Below are positions 51,849 through 63,097 of a stretch of DNA of 64,000 bases, piece by piece. The position numbers and the translations under genes were made by a program. The stretch is from assembly GCA_019752575.1 (NCBI GenBank), contig JAIELW010000001.1, positions 124,001 to 188,000 on the forward strand. The letters run 5' to 3'. The notes under the pieces are model-generated. The model did no database searches and was not told the origin of the DNA. It saw only the letters and a program-made list of their open reading frames with translations. Position 1 is the first letter of the stretch, and the number at the start of each line of letters is the position of its first letter. This stretch comes from Xanthobacteraceae bacterium (lineage in GTDB: Bacteria > Pseudomonadota > Alphaproteobacteria > Rhizobiales > Xanthobacteraceae).

Positions 51849-54065
51849 CTAGGCGGCAGCCTTCTCGTTCTTCTTCGGTGCGAAGCGGCCGTAGAAGGTC
51901 TCATTCTTCGCCGCCATCTCCTTCAGGAGCGCGTTCGGCGCGAAGCGCGGGCCCTGCTTGCCCGCGAGCCTCTCGCAAAGCGCCACGAAGTTCTTCACGC
52001 CCATGAAGTCGATATAAGAGAGCGTGCCGCCGGTGAACGGCGCGAAGCCGAAGCCGAGGATCGAGCCGACATCGCCTTCGCGAACGTCGGTGATGACGCC
52101 CTCTTCTACGCAACGCGCGGTCTCAAGCGCCTGAATCACGAGGAAGCGCTGCTTCAGCTCTTCGACGTTATAGGTCTCGGCCGGGCGCGGCTCGCCGACG
52201 ATCTCGTAGATACCCTGCCAGAGCTTCTTCGGGCCCTTCTCGGGATAATCGTAGAAGCCCTTGCCGTTCTTGCGGCCGTAGCGTCCGCGCTTCTCGACCA
52301 TTTCTTCGAGCAACGCTTCCTGGCGCTCGTCGATCACGGAAGCTCCGAGATCGGCCTTGGTGGCTTTGAGAATTTTCCACGCCAGATCGACCGCGACTTC
52401 GTCGTTCAGCGAAAGCGGGCCGACCGGCATGCCGGCCATGCGGCCGACATTCTCGACCATCGCCGCGGGAACGCCTTCGGTCAGCATCATGTGGCCTTCG
52501 CGGATGTAAGTGCCGACGACGCGCGAGGTGTAGAAACCGCGGCTGTCTTCGACGACGATCGGCGTCTTCTTGATCGCGCGCACGTAATCGAGCGCGACCG
52601 CCACCGCCTTGTCGCCGGTTTCCTTGCCCTTGATGATTTCGACAAGCATCATCTTCTCGACCGGCGAGAAGAAATGGATGCCGACGAAACGCTTTTTGTC
52701 CTTCGACATATCGGCGAGCGAGGTAATCGGCAGCGTCGAGGTATTCGAGCCGAAGGTCGCGTCCTTGCCAATGACGGCATCGACCTTCGCGATCACTTCG
52801 GCCTTCACCTTGCGGTCTTCGAACACGGCCTCGACCACCAGATCGACATCCTTGATGTCGTCGTAGTTCGCGGTCGCCTTGACGCGCGCGAGCAGCTTTT
52901 CTTTATCCGCCGCGGTCGCGCGACCCTTCTTGATGCGGCCGTCGATGACGGATTCGACATGCGCCTTGCCCTTGTCGGCAGACGCCTGATCGCGATCGAC
53001 GAGTACGACTTCGATGCCGGCATCGGCGGTGACGTAAGCGACCCCTGCCCCCATGAAGCCGGCGCCAAGGATCGCGACCTTCTTGATGTTGCTTGCCGGC
53101 ACGCCTTCGGGACGGCGTGCGCCCTTGTTCAGTTCCTGCATCGAAATGAAGAGCGAGCGGATCATGGCCGCTGCTTCCTTCGATTTCAGGATATGCGCGA
53201 ACCAGCGCGATTCGACTTTCAGCGCGAGATCCATCGGCAGCTGCAGGCCGTCATAGACGCACTGGAGAATGGCCTTGGCCGCCGGATAGTTGTCGTAGGT
53301 CTCGCGGCGATAAATCGCGTTCGCGGGCGGGAACACCATCATGCCGCCCTTGGAAAACACCGGACCGCCGGGAAGCTTGAAGCCGTCGACATCCCACGGC
53401 TGCACGCCCTTGCCGCCCGCCTTGATCCACGCTTTCGCGGTTTCGACCAGCTTGTCCTGCGGGACGATCTGATCGATCAGCTTCATCGTCTTTGCCTTGT
53501 CGGCTTTGAGCGCTTCGCCGCGGAACAGCATCTGCAACGCATCCTGCGTCGGCACGATCCTAGGCACGCGTTGCGTGCCGCCCGCGCCGGGGAACAGGCC
53601 GACCTTCACTTCGGGAAGACCGAGACGCAGCTTCGGATTGTCGCTGACCACGCGATGATGACAGGCGAGCGCAAGCTCGAACGCGCCGCCCATGGCGGTG
53701 CCGTTCACGGCAGCGACCCATGGCTTGCCGGAGGTTTCCAGCTTGCGATAGGTGCGCGACATCGCGCTCGACTGCTCGAACAGGAATTTGTTCGCTTCCT
53801 CTTCGCCCTTGTCCTTGATGAGCTTCTTGAAGGTGTCGCCCATGGTCTCCAGCATGGTGAGATCGGCGCCGCCGGAGAACGTATCTTTGCCCGAAGTGAC
53901 GACGACGCCTTTGATCTTCGCGTCGGCCGAGACTTCGTCGACGATCTTCGAGAGCTCGGTCATCACATCGGCCGAGAACACGTTCATCGAACGGTCCGGC
54001 ATGTTCCAGGTGACGAGCGCAATGCCGTCGCCATCCACATCCACTTTGAAATTTTTGTACGCCAT
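51849..54065 (-). CDS. Bifunctional enoyl-CoA hydratase / 3-hydroxyacyl-CoA dehydrogenase (FadJ/FadB alpha type)
   Basis: A 738-residue trifunctional-type alpha chain. The crotonase domain (1-190) has the oxyanion loop [20 protein letters not shown] and [17 protein letters not shown]. The dehydrogenase domain starts near 325 with [20 protein letters not shown], and continues to the [14 protein letters not shown] and [20 protein letters not shown] segments. It hydrates 2-enoyl-CoA and oxidises the 3-hydroxyacyl-CoA with NAD. It is last in the operon after the thiolase and acyl-CoA dehydrogenase. Confidence 0.93.
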   Translation of the reverse strand: MAYKNFKVDVDGDGIALVTWNMPDRSMNVFSADVMTELSKIVDEVSADAKIKGVVVTSGKDTFSGGADLTMLETMGDTFKKLIKDKGEEEANKFLFEQSSAMSRTYRKLETSGKPWVAAVNGTAMGGAFELALACHHRVVSDNPKLRLGLPEVKVGLFPGAGGTQRVPRIVPTQDALQMLFRGEALKADKAKTMKLIDQIVPQDKLVETAKAWIKAGGKGVQPWDVDGFKLPGGPVFSKGGMMVFPPANAIYRRETYDNYPAAKAILQCVYDGLQLPMDLALKVESRWFAHILKSKEAAAMIRSLFISMQELNKGARRPEGVPASNIKKVAILGAGFMGAGVAYVTADAGIEVVLVDRDQASADKGKAHVESVIDGRIKKGRATAADKEKLLARVKATANYDDIKDVDLVVEAVFEDRKVKAEVIAKVDAVIGKDATFGSNTSTLPITSLADMSKDKKRFVGIHFFSPVEKMMLVEIIKGKETGDKAVAVALDYVRAIKKTPIVVEDSRGFYTSRVVGTYIREGHMMLTEGVPAAMVENVGRMAGMPVGPLSLNDEVAVDLAWKILKATKADLGASVIDERQEALLEEMVEKRGRYGRKNGKGFYDYPEKGPKKLWQGIYEIVGEPRPAETYNVEELKQRFLVIQALETARCVEEGVITDVREGDVGSILGFGFAPFTGGTLSYIDFMGVKNFVALCERLAGKQGPRFAPNALLKEMAAKNETFYGRFAPKKNEKAAA

Positions 54066-54107
54066 AGTTTCCTCCCGTCGCTTTCCGTTATGTCCGGATA
54101 AGCGCGA

Positions 54108-55316
<1,209 letters not shown>

Positions 55317-55347
55317 TGGCGTCTCCCGTTTTATCTGGCGTAAAGCG

Positions 55348-57135
55348 TCAGAACGCTTCCGCGGGCATATCCATCAGATTATCGGCACCGGACTGGATGC
55401 GTTTCAGGTGCGCGCCCGTCTCCGGCAACATGCGTTCGACGAAGAACTTCGCGGTCATCAGTTTCGCATCGATCTGCGGCGCGGAACCGTTGCCGTTCTT
55501 TTTCGCGAGCGCGGCCTTCGCCATCTGCGCCCACATATATCCGATCGCGACCAAGCCGAAGAGGTGCATGTAGTCGTAGGAGCCTGCACCGGCGTTGTCG
55601 GGCCGCTTCATTGCATTCTGCATGAACCACATGGTCGCGCCTTGCAGGTGCTTCAAGGACTCGCCAAGCGGACCGACGAAAGACTTCATCTTCTCGTCAG
55701 CCTCGTTTTCCTTCACGAATCCAGAGACTTCGTTGAAGAATGCAGTAATCGCACGGCCGCCATCCTTCGGCAGCTTACGTCCGACGAGGTCGAGCGCCTG
55801 AATGCCGTTCGCACCCTCGTAGATCATGGCGATCCGCGCATCGCGCACGAACTGTTCCATGCCGTGCTCGGCGATATAGCCGTGACCGCCGAACACCTGC
55901 TGCGCCATGACCGCGTTCTGGAAACCGAGATCGGTCATCACGCCTTTCAGGATCGGCGTGAGAATGCCCATGTAATCGTCGGCAATCTGCTTGGTCTTTT
56001 CGTCAGGCGAGCGCGAGAGAAGGTCGGCTTGCAGCGCGATCCAGATCATCAGCGCGCGGCCGCCTTCGTTGATCGCCTTCATCGTCATCAGGTTCCGGCG
56101 GATGTCGGGATGCACGATGATCGGATCGGCGGGCTTTTCGGGATTTTTCACGCCGGCGATCGAGCGGCCCTGCAAACGGTCCTTCGCATAGATCACGGCA
56201 TTCTGATAGGCGACTTCGCCCTGCGCGAGACCCTGGATGCCGACGCCGAGACGCGCGTCGTTCATCATCACGAACATCGCGGGCAGACCGCGATTCTCTT
56301 CGCCGACCAGCCAGCCGGTCGCGCCGTCATAGTTCATGACGCAGGTCGAGTTGCCGTGAATGCCCATCTTGTGTTCGATCGAACCGCAGATCAGCGAATT
56401 GCGCTCGCCGACGCCGTCGTCCTTCGGCAGGAATTTCGGAACGACGAACAGCGAAATACCCTTCACGCCTTCCGGCGCGCCTTCGATACGGGCGAGAACG
56501 AGATGCACGATGTTCTCGGCCATGTCGTGCTCGCCGGCGGAAATGAAAATCTTGGTGCCAGTGATCTTGTAGGAGCCATCCGGCTGCTTCGCGGCTTTGG
56601 TCTTGATGAGCCCGAGATCGGTACCGCAATGCGGCTCCGTAAGATTCATCGTGCCGGTCCATTGGCCGCCGATCATCTTCGGCAGATAGGTGTTGCGAAT
56701 TTCTTCGGTGCCATGAATGCGGATCGCGCGGCACGCGCCAAGCGTCAGGCCCGGATACATCGCAAACGCCATGTTGGCACTGCTCATATATTCGTTCATG
56801 GCGGCGCCGATCACAAACGGCAGGCCCTGTCCGCCGTATTTCTCGTCGGAGGAAAGACCGATCCAGCCGCCGTCAGCCATCTGCTTATAGGCTTCCTTGA
56901 AGCCCTTCGGCGTCGCCACCGAGCCGTCGGTGGCGCGCTTGCAGCCTTCGCGGTCTCCGATCTGATTGAGCGGCGCCAGCACTTCCTCGCAGAATTTTCC
57001 GCCTTCGCTCAGCACCGCCTCGATCGTGTCGGGGGTCGCATCGGCAAAGCCGGGAAGATTGTCATAGCGGGCGATATTGAAGACATCGCGCAGCAGGAAC
57101 ATCGTGTCTTCGACGGGCGCTTTATAAGTCGGCAT
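55348..57135 (-). CDS. Acyl-CoA dehydrogenase, long C-terminal type (FadE/DmdC-like)
   Basis: A 595-residue flavoenzyme of the group with an extra C-terminal domain. The N-terminus [16 protein letters not shown] is typical; [19 protein letters not shown] binds [21 protein letters not shown] follows, and the catalytic region is [20 protein letters not shown]. It oxidises acyl-CoA to 2-enoyl-CoA, passing electrons to ETF. Members include DmdC and general FadE enzymes; substrate chain is not certain. Confidence 0.92.
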   Translation of the reverse strand: MPTYKAPVEDTMFLLRDVFNIARYDNLPGFADATPDTIEAVLSEGGKFCEEVLAPLNQIGDREGCKRATDGSVATPKGFKEAYKQMADGGWIGLSSDEKYGGQGLPFVIGAAMNEYMSSANMAFAMYPGLTLGACRAIRIHGTEEIRNTYLPKMIGGQWTGTMNLTEPHCGTDLGLIKTKAAKQPDGSYKITGTKIFISAGEHDMAENIVHLVLARIEGAPEGVKGISLFVVPKFLPKDDGVGERNSLICGSIEHKMGIHGNSTCVMNYDGATGWLVGEENRGLPAMFVMMNDARLGVGIQGLAQGEVAYQNAVIYAKDRLQGRSIAGVKNPEKPADPIIVHPDIRRNLMTMKAINEGGRALMIWIALQADLLSRSPDEKTKQIADDYMGILTPILKGVMTDLGFQNAVMAQQVFGGHGYIAEHGMEQFVRDARIAMIYEGANGIQALDLVGRKLPKDGGRAITAFFNEVSGFVKENEADEKMKSFVGPLGESLKHLQGATMWFMQNAMKRPDNAGAGSYDYMHLFGLVAIGYMWAQMAKAALAKKNGNGSAPQIDAKLMTAKFFVERMLPETGAHLKRIQSGADNLMDMPAEAF

Positions 57136-57164
57136 CTTCTTGCTCCGAGATAGCTAGGGTCGGA

Positions 57165-57656
57165 TCACGCGGCGGACGAGCCGCGTTCTTTCAACATTTC
57201 AGCGAGCGATTCGCTCGCGCGCTGCATCGCTTCGATCGCTTCGTCGATCTCGGCGCGCTGTTGCTTCAGGCGCTCGATGCGCTCGTTGAAGCGGGCATAG
57301 GATACTTTGAGCTGTGTGACGCGGCCGTCACCGAGATCGTAGAGATCGAGCATGGAGCGGATCTCTTCGAGCGAAAAGCCTACCCGTTTGCCCATCAGGA
57401 CAAGCTTTAGGCGGGCGCGGTCGCGGCGGGAATAAAGCCGCTCCTGTCCCTGCCGCTCCGGCGAGAGCAACTCTTTCTCTTCATAAAAGCGGAGGGTGCG
57501 GGCGGTGACCCCGAACTCGCGGGCGAGGTCTCGGATCGTGAAAATCAGCTGGCCAGGCCGGTCGGCCCCGCCACTGAGCTTGTCGAATTCAGCCCACAGG
57601 TCGCGCGAATGCGCGTCCGTCGGCATTACGGCTTCGATTGTCTGCGCTTGTCCCAT
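57165..57656 (-). CDS. MerR-family regulator of the acyl-CoA oxidation operon (LiuR-like)
   Basis: A 163-residue MerR protein. HTH and wing: TIRDLAREFGVTARTLRFYE and LYSRRDRARLKLVLMGKRVG, followed by a long coiled-coil dimer helix (RIERLKQQRAEIDEAIEAMQ). It has no metal-binding cysteines at the C-terminus. It starts the operon, 29 bases ahead of the acyl-CoA dehydrogenase. LiuR-type MerR proteins control branched-chain amino acid and fatty acid degradation and use palindromic operators of the same kind as that at 57721. Confidence 0.87.
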   Translation of the reverse strand: MGQAQTIEAVMPTDAHSRDLWAEFDKLSGGADRPGQLIFTIRDLAREFGVTARTLRFYEEKELLSPERQGQERLYSRRDRARLKLVLMGKRVGFSLEEIRSMLDLYDLGDGRVTQLKVSYARFNERIERLKQQRAEIDEAIEAMQRASESLAEMLKERGSSAA

Positions 57657-57720
57657 TCGATGCTCCCTTGGCGTGTGGCCGGAAAGGGTCGGCCACAGGG
57701 TGGCACTAAAGGTACCTCAG

Positions 57721-57736
57721 TTGACGTAAACGTCAA
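57721..57736. promoter_or_regulatory. Palindromic MerR operator
   Basis: TTGACGTAAACGTCAA: seven-base perfect arms (TTGACGT / ACGTCAA) around two A. It lies 65 bases upstream of the MerR start codon. The ACGT half-site spacing matches what I recall of LiuR binding sites, so it is probably the autoregulatory operator; the exact promoter is not identified. Confidence 0.75.
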
Positions 57737-57919
57737 GTGAATTCTTAATCGGCCTGTTCTCTCGCAGAGGCCTTTTGGCGACAGTTCTTAAGGAAATGCT
57801 CCAATGGCCTTCGAAATTAACCCAGCATTTACCGTAACTAACAAGATTTAGGGCAGCGGAGCGGCGCCGCCCGAGCCAGGCTTATTCCCATCCCCGGCGC
57901 CCCGCAGGATGGATCGGTA

Positions 57920-60900
57920 ATGAGCGCAGGCGTGCCCTGGAGCGTAAGCGCGGTGGACCCGGATACCTGGGATGCCGCCCGGGAAGCCGCGCGCCGTGAG
58001 GGTCTCTCCGTCGGCGAATGGCTTGAGGCCGCAATCCGCGGTAACGCGCGCGGCGGTCATCCCCGCGGACGCAATCCGACAACCAATTTCGATCACCGTC
58101 TCGACGATCTCGCCGAGCAGATCAACATGCTCGCGCGCAGGAACGTCTATGCGCGGCCTGATCCGCAGCCGCCGGTACGCGATCTCGGCAGCGAACAAAT
58201 GTCGGCGTCCATCGACGCCCTCACCGACCGCATCGATCAGATGCTCGAGGGCATGGAGCGCGCGCAACGCAACAACGGGCGCGACGAAATCTCGAGCGCA
58301 ATCCGCAAGCTGGATTCGCGGATCGAATCGATCCTGCTCGACCGTCCCGCCGCCAATCAGGATTCCGAGGTCGAGACCAAACTCGACGAAATGGCGCGCG
58401 TGATCTCACAAATGAGCGAGCGGCTGGAGCGCGAAGTCGTGGCCGCGACCGCGGCTCCCGCGCCGCAGCACATGCCTACCGCCGACGAGCTCGATGCCGC
58501 GGTCGCCGAGATCATGGAGCGCCAGTCCATGCTCGACGGCACGCCGATGCGCCGCATGCCCGCGCGCGCGGCCGCGCCTGCCCCGGCTCCTGTGCCAAAT
58601 CCGCAATTCGCCTCGTTCGAGCGTCAGCTCAAGACGATTGCCGACGAGATGCAGTCCCTGCGCAAATCCAACGCGAGCAAAGCGCAGGCGAACGGGCCGA
58701 TCACCGAACTGCGCCGCGACATCGCCGAGCTTGCGCGCTCGATGGCGGAGCTTGCGCCGCGCCGCACGCTGGAATCGCTCGAGCACACGGTTGAAGCACT
58801 CACCCGCAAGATCGACCGCGCGACCAGCAACTCGCGGCAGGATCAGCGTTCCGCGCAATCGGTGCTGACGGCGCTCGAGGATATTCGCGTGGCGCTTGCG
58901 AACGTGCGCCCCGCGGAATCCTTCATTTCGGTCGAAGGCGATCTCAACGCGCTTTCGGAAAAACTCGACGTCATCAACGCAAAAAGCATCGACGGCACCA
59001 CGGTCGCCCGTATTCAGAACCAGATGCAGGAGGTCCGCGATCTCCTGTCCAACGCGCTGCCGGCCGAAAATCTTCAAGCCGTGGTCGCGCAGATCGAAAC
59101 CATTGCGAGCAAGGTCGAGCGGATTTCTGCGCCGGACGATAGCGGCGTGCGCGGGATTGTCGGCGCGCTCGAGCAGCGTATCGACGCACTCGCCGAGCGC
59201 GTAGATATGGGTGCGCATGCCGCGCAGAATCCGGAAGCGTTCGATCGCATTCATCAACGGCTCGACTCGCTCCAAACCACGCTCGACAAGACCGAAAACC
59301 CGATGGGCCTCGAAGAGACGATGCGCAGCGTCGTAGAGCGTCTCGACGCTTCCGAAGCGAAGCTCTCCAATCTGGGCGTAATCGAGCGCGGGATTTCGGA
59401 ACTCTCTTCGCAGTTCGACAAGGCTCGCGCCAACGCGATGGATGTCGCCGAACGTGCCGCCAAGACCGCGCTTCGCGAATTGCAGGCCGCGCGCCAGACC
59501 ATGCCGCAGCAGATGGCCGCCGCGCAGGCGGCGCAGTCCGCGGAATCGGATATGTCTGCGGCGAAACCGCTTGCCGGCGACCCTTTGCCGCCGCGCAAGG
59601 TCACGCAGGTTATGGCCCCTGCCGAAGCACAACGCTTCACGCGCAGCGCACCGGTCACGGTGCAATCGAGGGACGCGATTGCCGCAACCGACGGGTTGCC
59701 TGCTGATTTTCCGCTTGAGCCGGGTTCGGGGGCGCCGCGCTCCCGTTCGACCCCGGTGCAACAGCGCATCGCGCAATCGGAAGCGGCGGTCGCCGAAATC
59801 GCCCCGCGCCCGAACGATGCGAACACCAAGACCTCGGATTTCATCGCGGCAGCCCGCCGCGCGGCGCAGGCCGCCGCGGCGGAGGCTCCCGCGGAATCCG
59901 ATGCGGGCGGGAAGAAGAAAGGCGCGCTCAGCGGGATCTTCGCGCGGTCGCGCCGCGCGGTTTTGCTCGGCCTTGTCGTCGCCATGCTCGGGTTCAGCGC
60001 GGTACGCTTCTTCGACGTGAACCTGATTACGAATCTGATCGGCGGGCAGAACAGCGAGACCGCGACACCCGCACCTAAGCAAATCCCGCCCACGCAGCAG
60101 ACGCCGGCGCAGCCGCAGACGCCGACCTTCGTCCCCGACACCGAGCAGCGCTCCGTCGTTCCGGGTTTTGGCGAGCACCAGCTCGGCACACTGCCTCCCG
60201 CGGCAGGCGATATCACGCCGCAGCAGATGGTTTCGCTCTTCGCGCAACCCGAAGCGCAGTTGACCACGCAAAGCACGAAGCAGGGCCCACGCGCGCAAGC
60301 GCCGCTGCAGACGCAATCTAACATCGCGAACCAGCAAAAGAATTCGATTGAGACGCCGCAAGGCATCAACGAAGCCTTGATGAAAGCCGCCAACGCCGGC
60401 GATGCCGACGCGGCCTACGAAGTCGGTGAGCGCTACATGACCGGCAACGGCATCGAGGCCAATTCATCCGAAGGGCTGAAGTGGTTCGAGAGAGCGGTTG
60501 CCAAGGGTTCGGCGGCGGCGGCGTTCCGCCTCGGTATGGCTTACGAGAAGGGTCAGGGCGTTACCAAGGATCGTGCGCGCGCCCGCACGAATTACGTGCT
60601 CGCGGCGGAAAGCGGGCATCTCAAGGCGATGCACAACCTCGCTGTGATGATGGTCGAACACGGCGGCGCCAAACCGGACTACACGAATGCCATTCCCTGG
60701 TTCCGCCGGGCCGCCGAGCGGGGCTTACGCGACAGCCAGTATAATCTCGGGGTCATTTATGCCCGCGGCATGGGTGTCGGGCAGAACCTCGCCGAGTCCT
60801 TCCTCTGGTTCTCGCTTGCCGCGGCCCAAGGCGATGTTGACGCCGCAAAAAAGCGCGACGATGTCGCGAGCCGGCTCGACCAGCAGACGCTGCTCGCCGC

Positions 60901-61015
60901 CCGGCTCGCGGTCCAGACCTGGGCCGCCAAACCTTCCAACGACAGCGTTAACGCGCCGCGCGCGAAGCCCGAATGGCAGAACGCCGCCGCCCCTAAAAAG
61001 AAGCATAAGAAGTAA
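57920..61015 (+). CDS. PodJ-like membrane protein with coiled coil and SEL1 repeats
   Basis: A 1031-residue protein. It starts MSAGVPWSVSAVDPDTWDAA, the signature opening of PodJ-like localisation factors in Hyphomicrobiales. Residues 60-550 are long coiled-coil segments, followed by a Pro/Ala linker, a single membrane helix RAVLLGLVVAMLGFSAVRFF (about 680-700), and a periplasmic part with a Gln/Pro-rich stretch and four SEL1 repeats (about 825-1000). It lacks the C-terminal peptidoglycan-binding domain of Caulobacter PodJ. It probably helps organise a cell pole. Strong promoter not seen; the start codon follows AGGATGGATCGGTA. Confidence 0.8.
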   Translation: MSAGVPWSVSAVDPDTWDAAREAARREGLSVGEWLEAAIRGNARGGHPRGRNPTTNFDHRLDDLAEQINMLARRNVYARPDPQPPVRDLGSEQMSASIDALTDRIDQMLEGMERAQRNNGRDEISSAIRKLDSRIESILLDRPAANQDSEVETKLDEMARVISQMSERLEREVVAATAAPAPQHMPTADELDAAVAEIMERQSMLDGTPMRRMPARAAAPAPAPVPNPQFASFERQLKTIADEMQSLRKSNASKAQANGPITELRRDIAELARSMAELAPRRTLESLEHTVEALTRKIDRATSNSRQDQRSAQSVLTALEDIRVALANVRPAESFISVEGDLNALSEKLDVINAKSIDGTTVARIQNQMQEVRDLLSNALPAENLQAVVAQIETIASKVERISAPDDSGVRGIVGALEQRIDALAERVDMGAHAAQNPEAFDRIHQRLDSLQTTLDKTENPMGLEETMRSVVERLDASEAKLSNLGVIERGISELSSQFDKARANAMDVAERAAKTALRELQAARQTMPQQMAAAQAAQSAESDMSAAKPLAGDPLPPRKVTQVMAPAEAQRFTRSAPVTVQSRDAIAATDGLPADFPLEPGSGAPRSRSTPVQQRIAQSEAAVAEIAPRPNDANTKTSDFIAAARRAAQAAAAEAPAESDAGGKKKGALSGIFARSRRAVLLGLVVAMLGFSAVRFFDVNLITNLIGGQNSETATPAPKQIPPTQQTPAQPQTPTFVPDTEQRSVVPGFGEHQLGTLPPAAGDITPQQMVSLFAQPEAQLTTQSTKQGPRAQAPLQTQSNIANQQKNSIETPQGINEALMKAANAGDADAAYEVGERYMTGNGIEANSSEGLKWFERAVAKGSAAAAFRLGMAYEKGQGVTKDRARARTNYVLAAESGHLKAMHNLAVMMVEHGGAKPDYTNAIPWFRRAAERGLRDSQYNLGVIYARGMGVGQNLAESFLWFSLAAAQGDVDAAKKRDDVASRLDQQTLLAARLAVQTWAAKPSNDSVNAPRAKPEWQNAAAPKKKHKK

Positions 61016-61115
61016 CTCTGCTCCGCTCGCGTCATTGACAAGCACGGCACTCGACATGTTGATGCCGTAGTGCTGCCGCTGATGATGCGGCCACACGAAA
61101 GCGCCGGAAGCCAAA

Positions 61116-62042
61116 TTGTCGATCTACCTTCCGATAGCCGAACTGCCGGTCAATATCCTTCTGATATTCGGGCTGGGGATCGCGGTCGGCTTCATTTCGG
61201 GAATGTTCGGCGTCGGCGGCGGCTTCCTGATGACGCCGATGCTCATCCTGGTCGGCATTCCACCTTCGGTCGCGGTGGCCAGCGTGCCGAGCCATATGGC
61301 GGCATCCTCGCTCACCGGCGCAATCTCCTACTGGCGCAACAGGCTCGTCGATAGCGGGCTCGGGCTCGTGCTCATGTCCGGGGGTCTCTTGGGGACCGCG
61401 GCCGGCGTCTGGATATTTTCGCTGCTGCGGCGCGCGGGCCAGCTCGATCTCATCATCAATCTTTCCTACATCGTGTTGCTCACCGTGATCGGTACGCTGA
61501 TGATCGCGGAAAGCATCCGCGCGTTGTGGCGCGCGCTGCAGGGGCAGCAGCCGGTGTTGCGCCGTCCCGGCACGCATTCGTGGTTTCACGGACTGCCGCT
61601 CAAATTCCGTTTCCGGCAGTCCCGCATCTATGTTTCGGCGATCCCGGTGACGGCGATCGGCTTCGGCGTCGGCTTGCTCGGCGCGCTGATGGGAATCGGC
61701 GGCGGGTTTCTCCTGATCCCGGCGCTTATTTACCTGATGCGCGTGCCGACGGCGGTATCGGTCGGCACGTCGTTGTTTCTTACGTTGTTCACGATGCTCG
61801 CGGCGACCGTGCTGCACGCAGTCGAGAACCGCTCGGTCGATGTCGTGCTTGCGTTGACGCTGATGATCGGCGGCGTAATCGGCGCGCAATCGGGTGCGCG
61901 TGCGGGACAAGCGGTCAAGGCCGAGCAATTGCGCTTCCTGCTCGGGATTCTCGTGTTCGCGGTCGCCGCGCGCGTCGGTCTCGATCTTCTGACCAAGCCT
62001 GCCGAGCTATTCTCCGTGATCTCGACGGAGGCCGGCGGATGA
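61116..62042 (+). CDS. TauE/SafE-family membrane transporter
   Basis: A 308-residue permease with eight or nine helices in two repeats. The signature ISGMFGVGGGFLMTPMLILV appears in the first half and LLGALMGIGGGFLLIPALIY in the second. The start is a TTG at 61116 with GGAAG upstream. The family exports sulfite, sulfonates or similar anions. Overlaps the TIGR02186 gene by four bases. Confidence 0.9.
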   Translation: MSIYLPIAELPVNILLIFGLGIAVGFISGMFGVGGGFLMTPMLILVGIPPSVAVASVPSHMAASSLTGAISYWRNRLVDSGLGLVLMSGGLLGTAAGVWIFSLLRRAGQLDLIINLSYIVLLTVIGTLMIAESIRALWRALQGQQPVLRRPGTHSWFHGLPLKFRFRQSRIYVSAIPVTAIGFGVGLLGALMGIGGGFLLIPALIYLMRVPTAVSVGTSLFLTLFTMLAATVLHAVENRSVDVVLALTLMIGGVIGAQSGARAGQAVKAEQLRFLLGILVFAVAARVGLDLLTKPAELFSVISTEAGG

Positions 62043-62806
62043 TTTTACGCAAGACCCCTGCCTCGCTTGCCATCGCGCTGCTGCTCGCGCCCTTCACCGC
62101 GCAGCTCGCGCATGCCGAGCGGCTTGTGACTTCGCTTTCCACGCATCGCGTGCTGATCAGCTCGAACTTCACCGGTACATCGCTCGTATTGTTCGCATCA
62201 ATCGAGGACAGCGACGCCACGAAAGAGAAGCCGAAGAAATACGACATCGCGATCACCGTGCGCGGTCCTGCTGCGACCTTCGTCACGCGCAAGAAGGAAC
62301 GGATCCTCGGACTCTGGGTGAACTACGAGTCACGGCGCTATCCGGATACGCCATCCTATCTCGCGGTGCTGACCAATCGCCCGCCTGCGGAATTCGGCCC
62401 GCTAGAGTTGCAGACCAAACACAAGCTCGGTCTTTCCTTCGCGGCGCTTCCGCAGACCATTGCAGCAGACGAAGAATTCGGCGCGGCGCTTCTGCGCGTG
62501 AAGAAGGCGGAAGGTTTGTTCTACGAGGAGACGAACGCAGTCACGTTTCTGACGCCGACGCTGTTTCGCGCGACCCTGCCGATCCCCGGCACCGCACCGA
62601 CCGGGCCCTACGAAATCGACGTGCAGGTGTTCGCAAACGGCGCGCTTGCCGCGCAGCAATCGACGGCGATCGAGGTGGTAAAAACCGGCTTCGAAGCATT
62701 CGTCGCGCAATCCGCGCGCGAAGCGCGGCTCGATTACGGTCTCGGCGTGGCACTGCTTGCCTTTGTTGTCGGAACGTTGGCGGGTCTGGTATTCCGTCGC
62801 AGTTAG
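62039..62806 (+). CDS. TIGR02186 family periplasmic protein
   Basis: A 255-residue protein with signal peptide (residues 1-26, ending QLAHAE) and a C-terminal membrane helix (LLAFVVGTLAGLVF). RLVTSLSTHRVLISSNFTG opens the mature part. Always found with a TauE/SafE gene in Alphaproteobacteria, so it is taken as the transporter's partner. Function unknown. Its ATG overlaps the transporter's stop (ATGA). Confidence 0.88.
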   Translation: MILRKTPASLAIALLLAPFTAQLAHAERLVTSLSTHRVLISSNFTGTSLVLFASIEDSDATKEKPKKYDIAITVRGPAATFVTRKKERILGLWVNYESRRYPDTPSYLAVLTNRPPAEFGPLELQTKHKLGLSFAALPQTIAADEEFGAALLRVKKAEGLFYEETNAVTFLTPTLFRATLPIPGTAPTGPYEIDVQVFANGALAAQQSTAIEVVKTGFEAFVAQSAREARLDYGLGVALLAFVVGTLAGLVFRRS

Positions 62807-62824
62807 GATTTTCTGGAGGTTCAA

Positions 62825-63097
62825 ATGGCGGACGATGGACTGCGGCGTTTTCTCGGCGGCTCGCCACTTGCCGTTTTTATCAAGCTCGCGCTGCTTTCGA
62901 TCCTCGTCGGCTTCGTGCTGACGGTAATCGGTCTAGACCCGCGCAACATTCTCTGGAGCGTCGAGGCGCTGATCCGCAGCGTCTTCAATCTCGGCTTCGA
63001 GGCGTTCGACTGGCTGTGGCGTTACCTGCTGCTCGGTGCCGTGATCGTAGTGCCGATCTGGCTGATCGCGCGGCTCCTGCAGTCGCGCAAGCGCTAG
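62825..63097 (+). CDS. DUF6460 small membrane protein
   Basis: A 90-residue protein with two helices (VFIKLALLSILVGFVLTVIG and WRYLLLGAVIVVPIWLIARL), and the signature LGGSPLAVFIKL. Common between the TIGR02186 gene and pyrD. It overlaps the convergent pyrD stop by four bases. Confidence 0.8.
   Translation: MADDGLRRFLGGSPLAVFIKLALLSILVGFVLTVIGLDPRNILWSVEALIRSVFNLGFEAFDWLWRYLLLGAVIVVPIWLIARLLQSRKR

Noticed and set aside
58406-60361. A 651-codon minus-strand frame opposite the PodJ-like gene
   Set aside because: Arg-rich shadow of a GC-rich gene with no ribosome binding site or domains.
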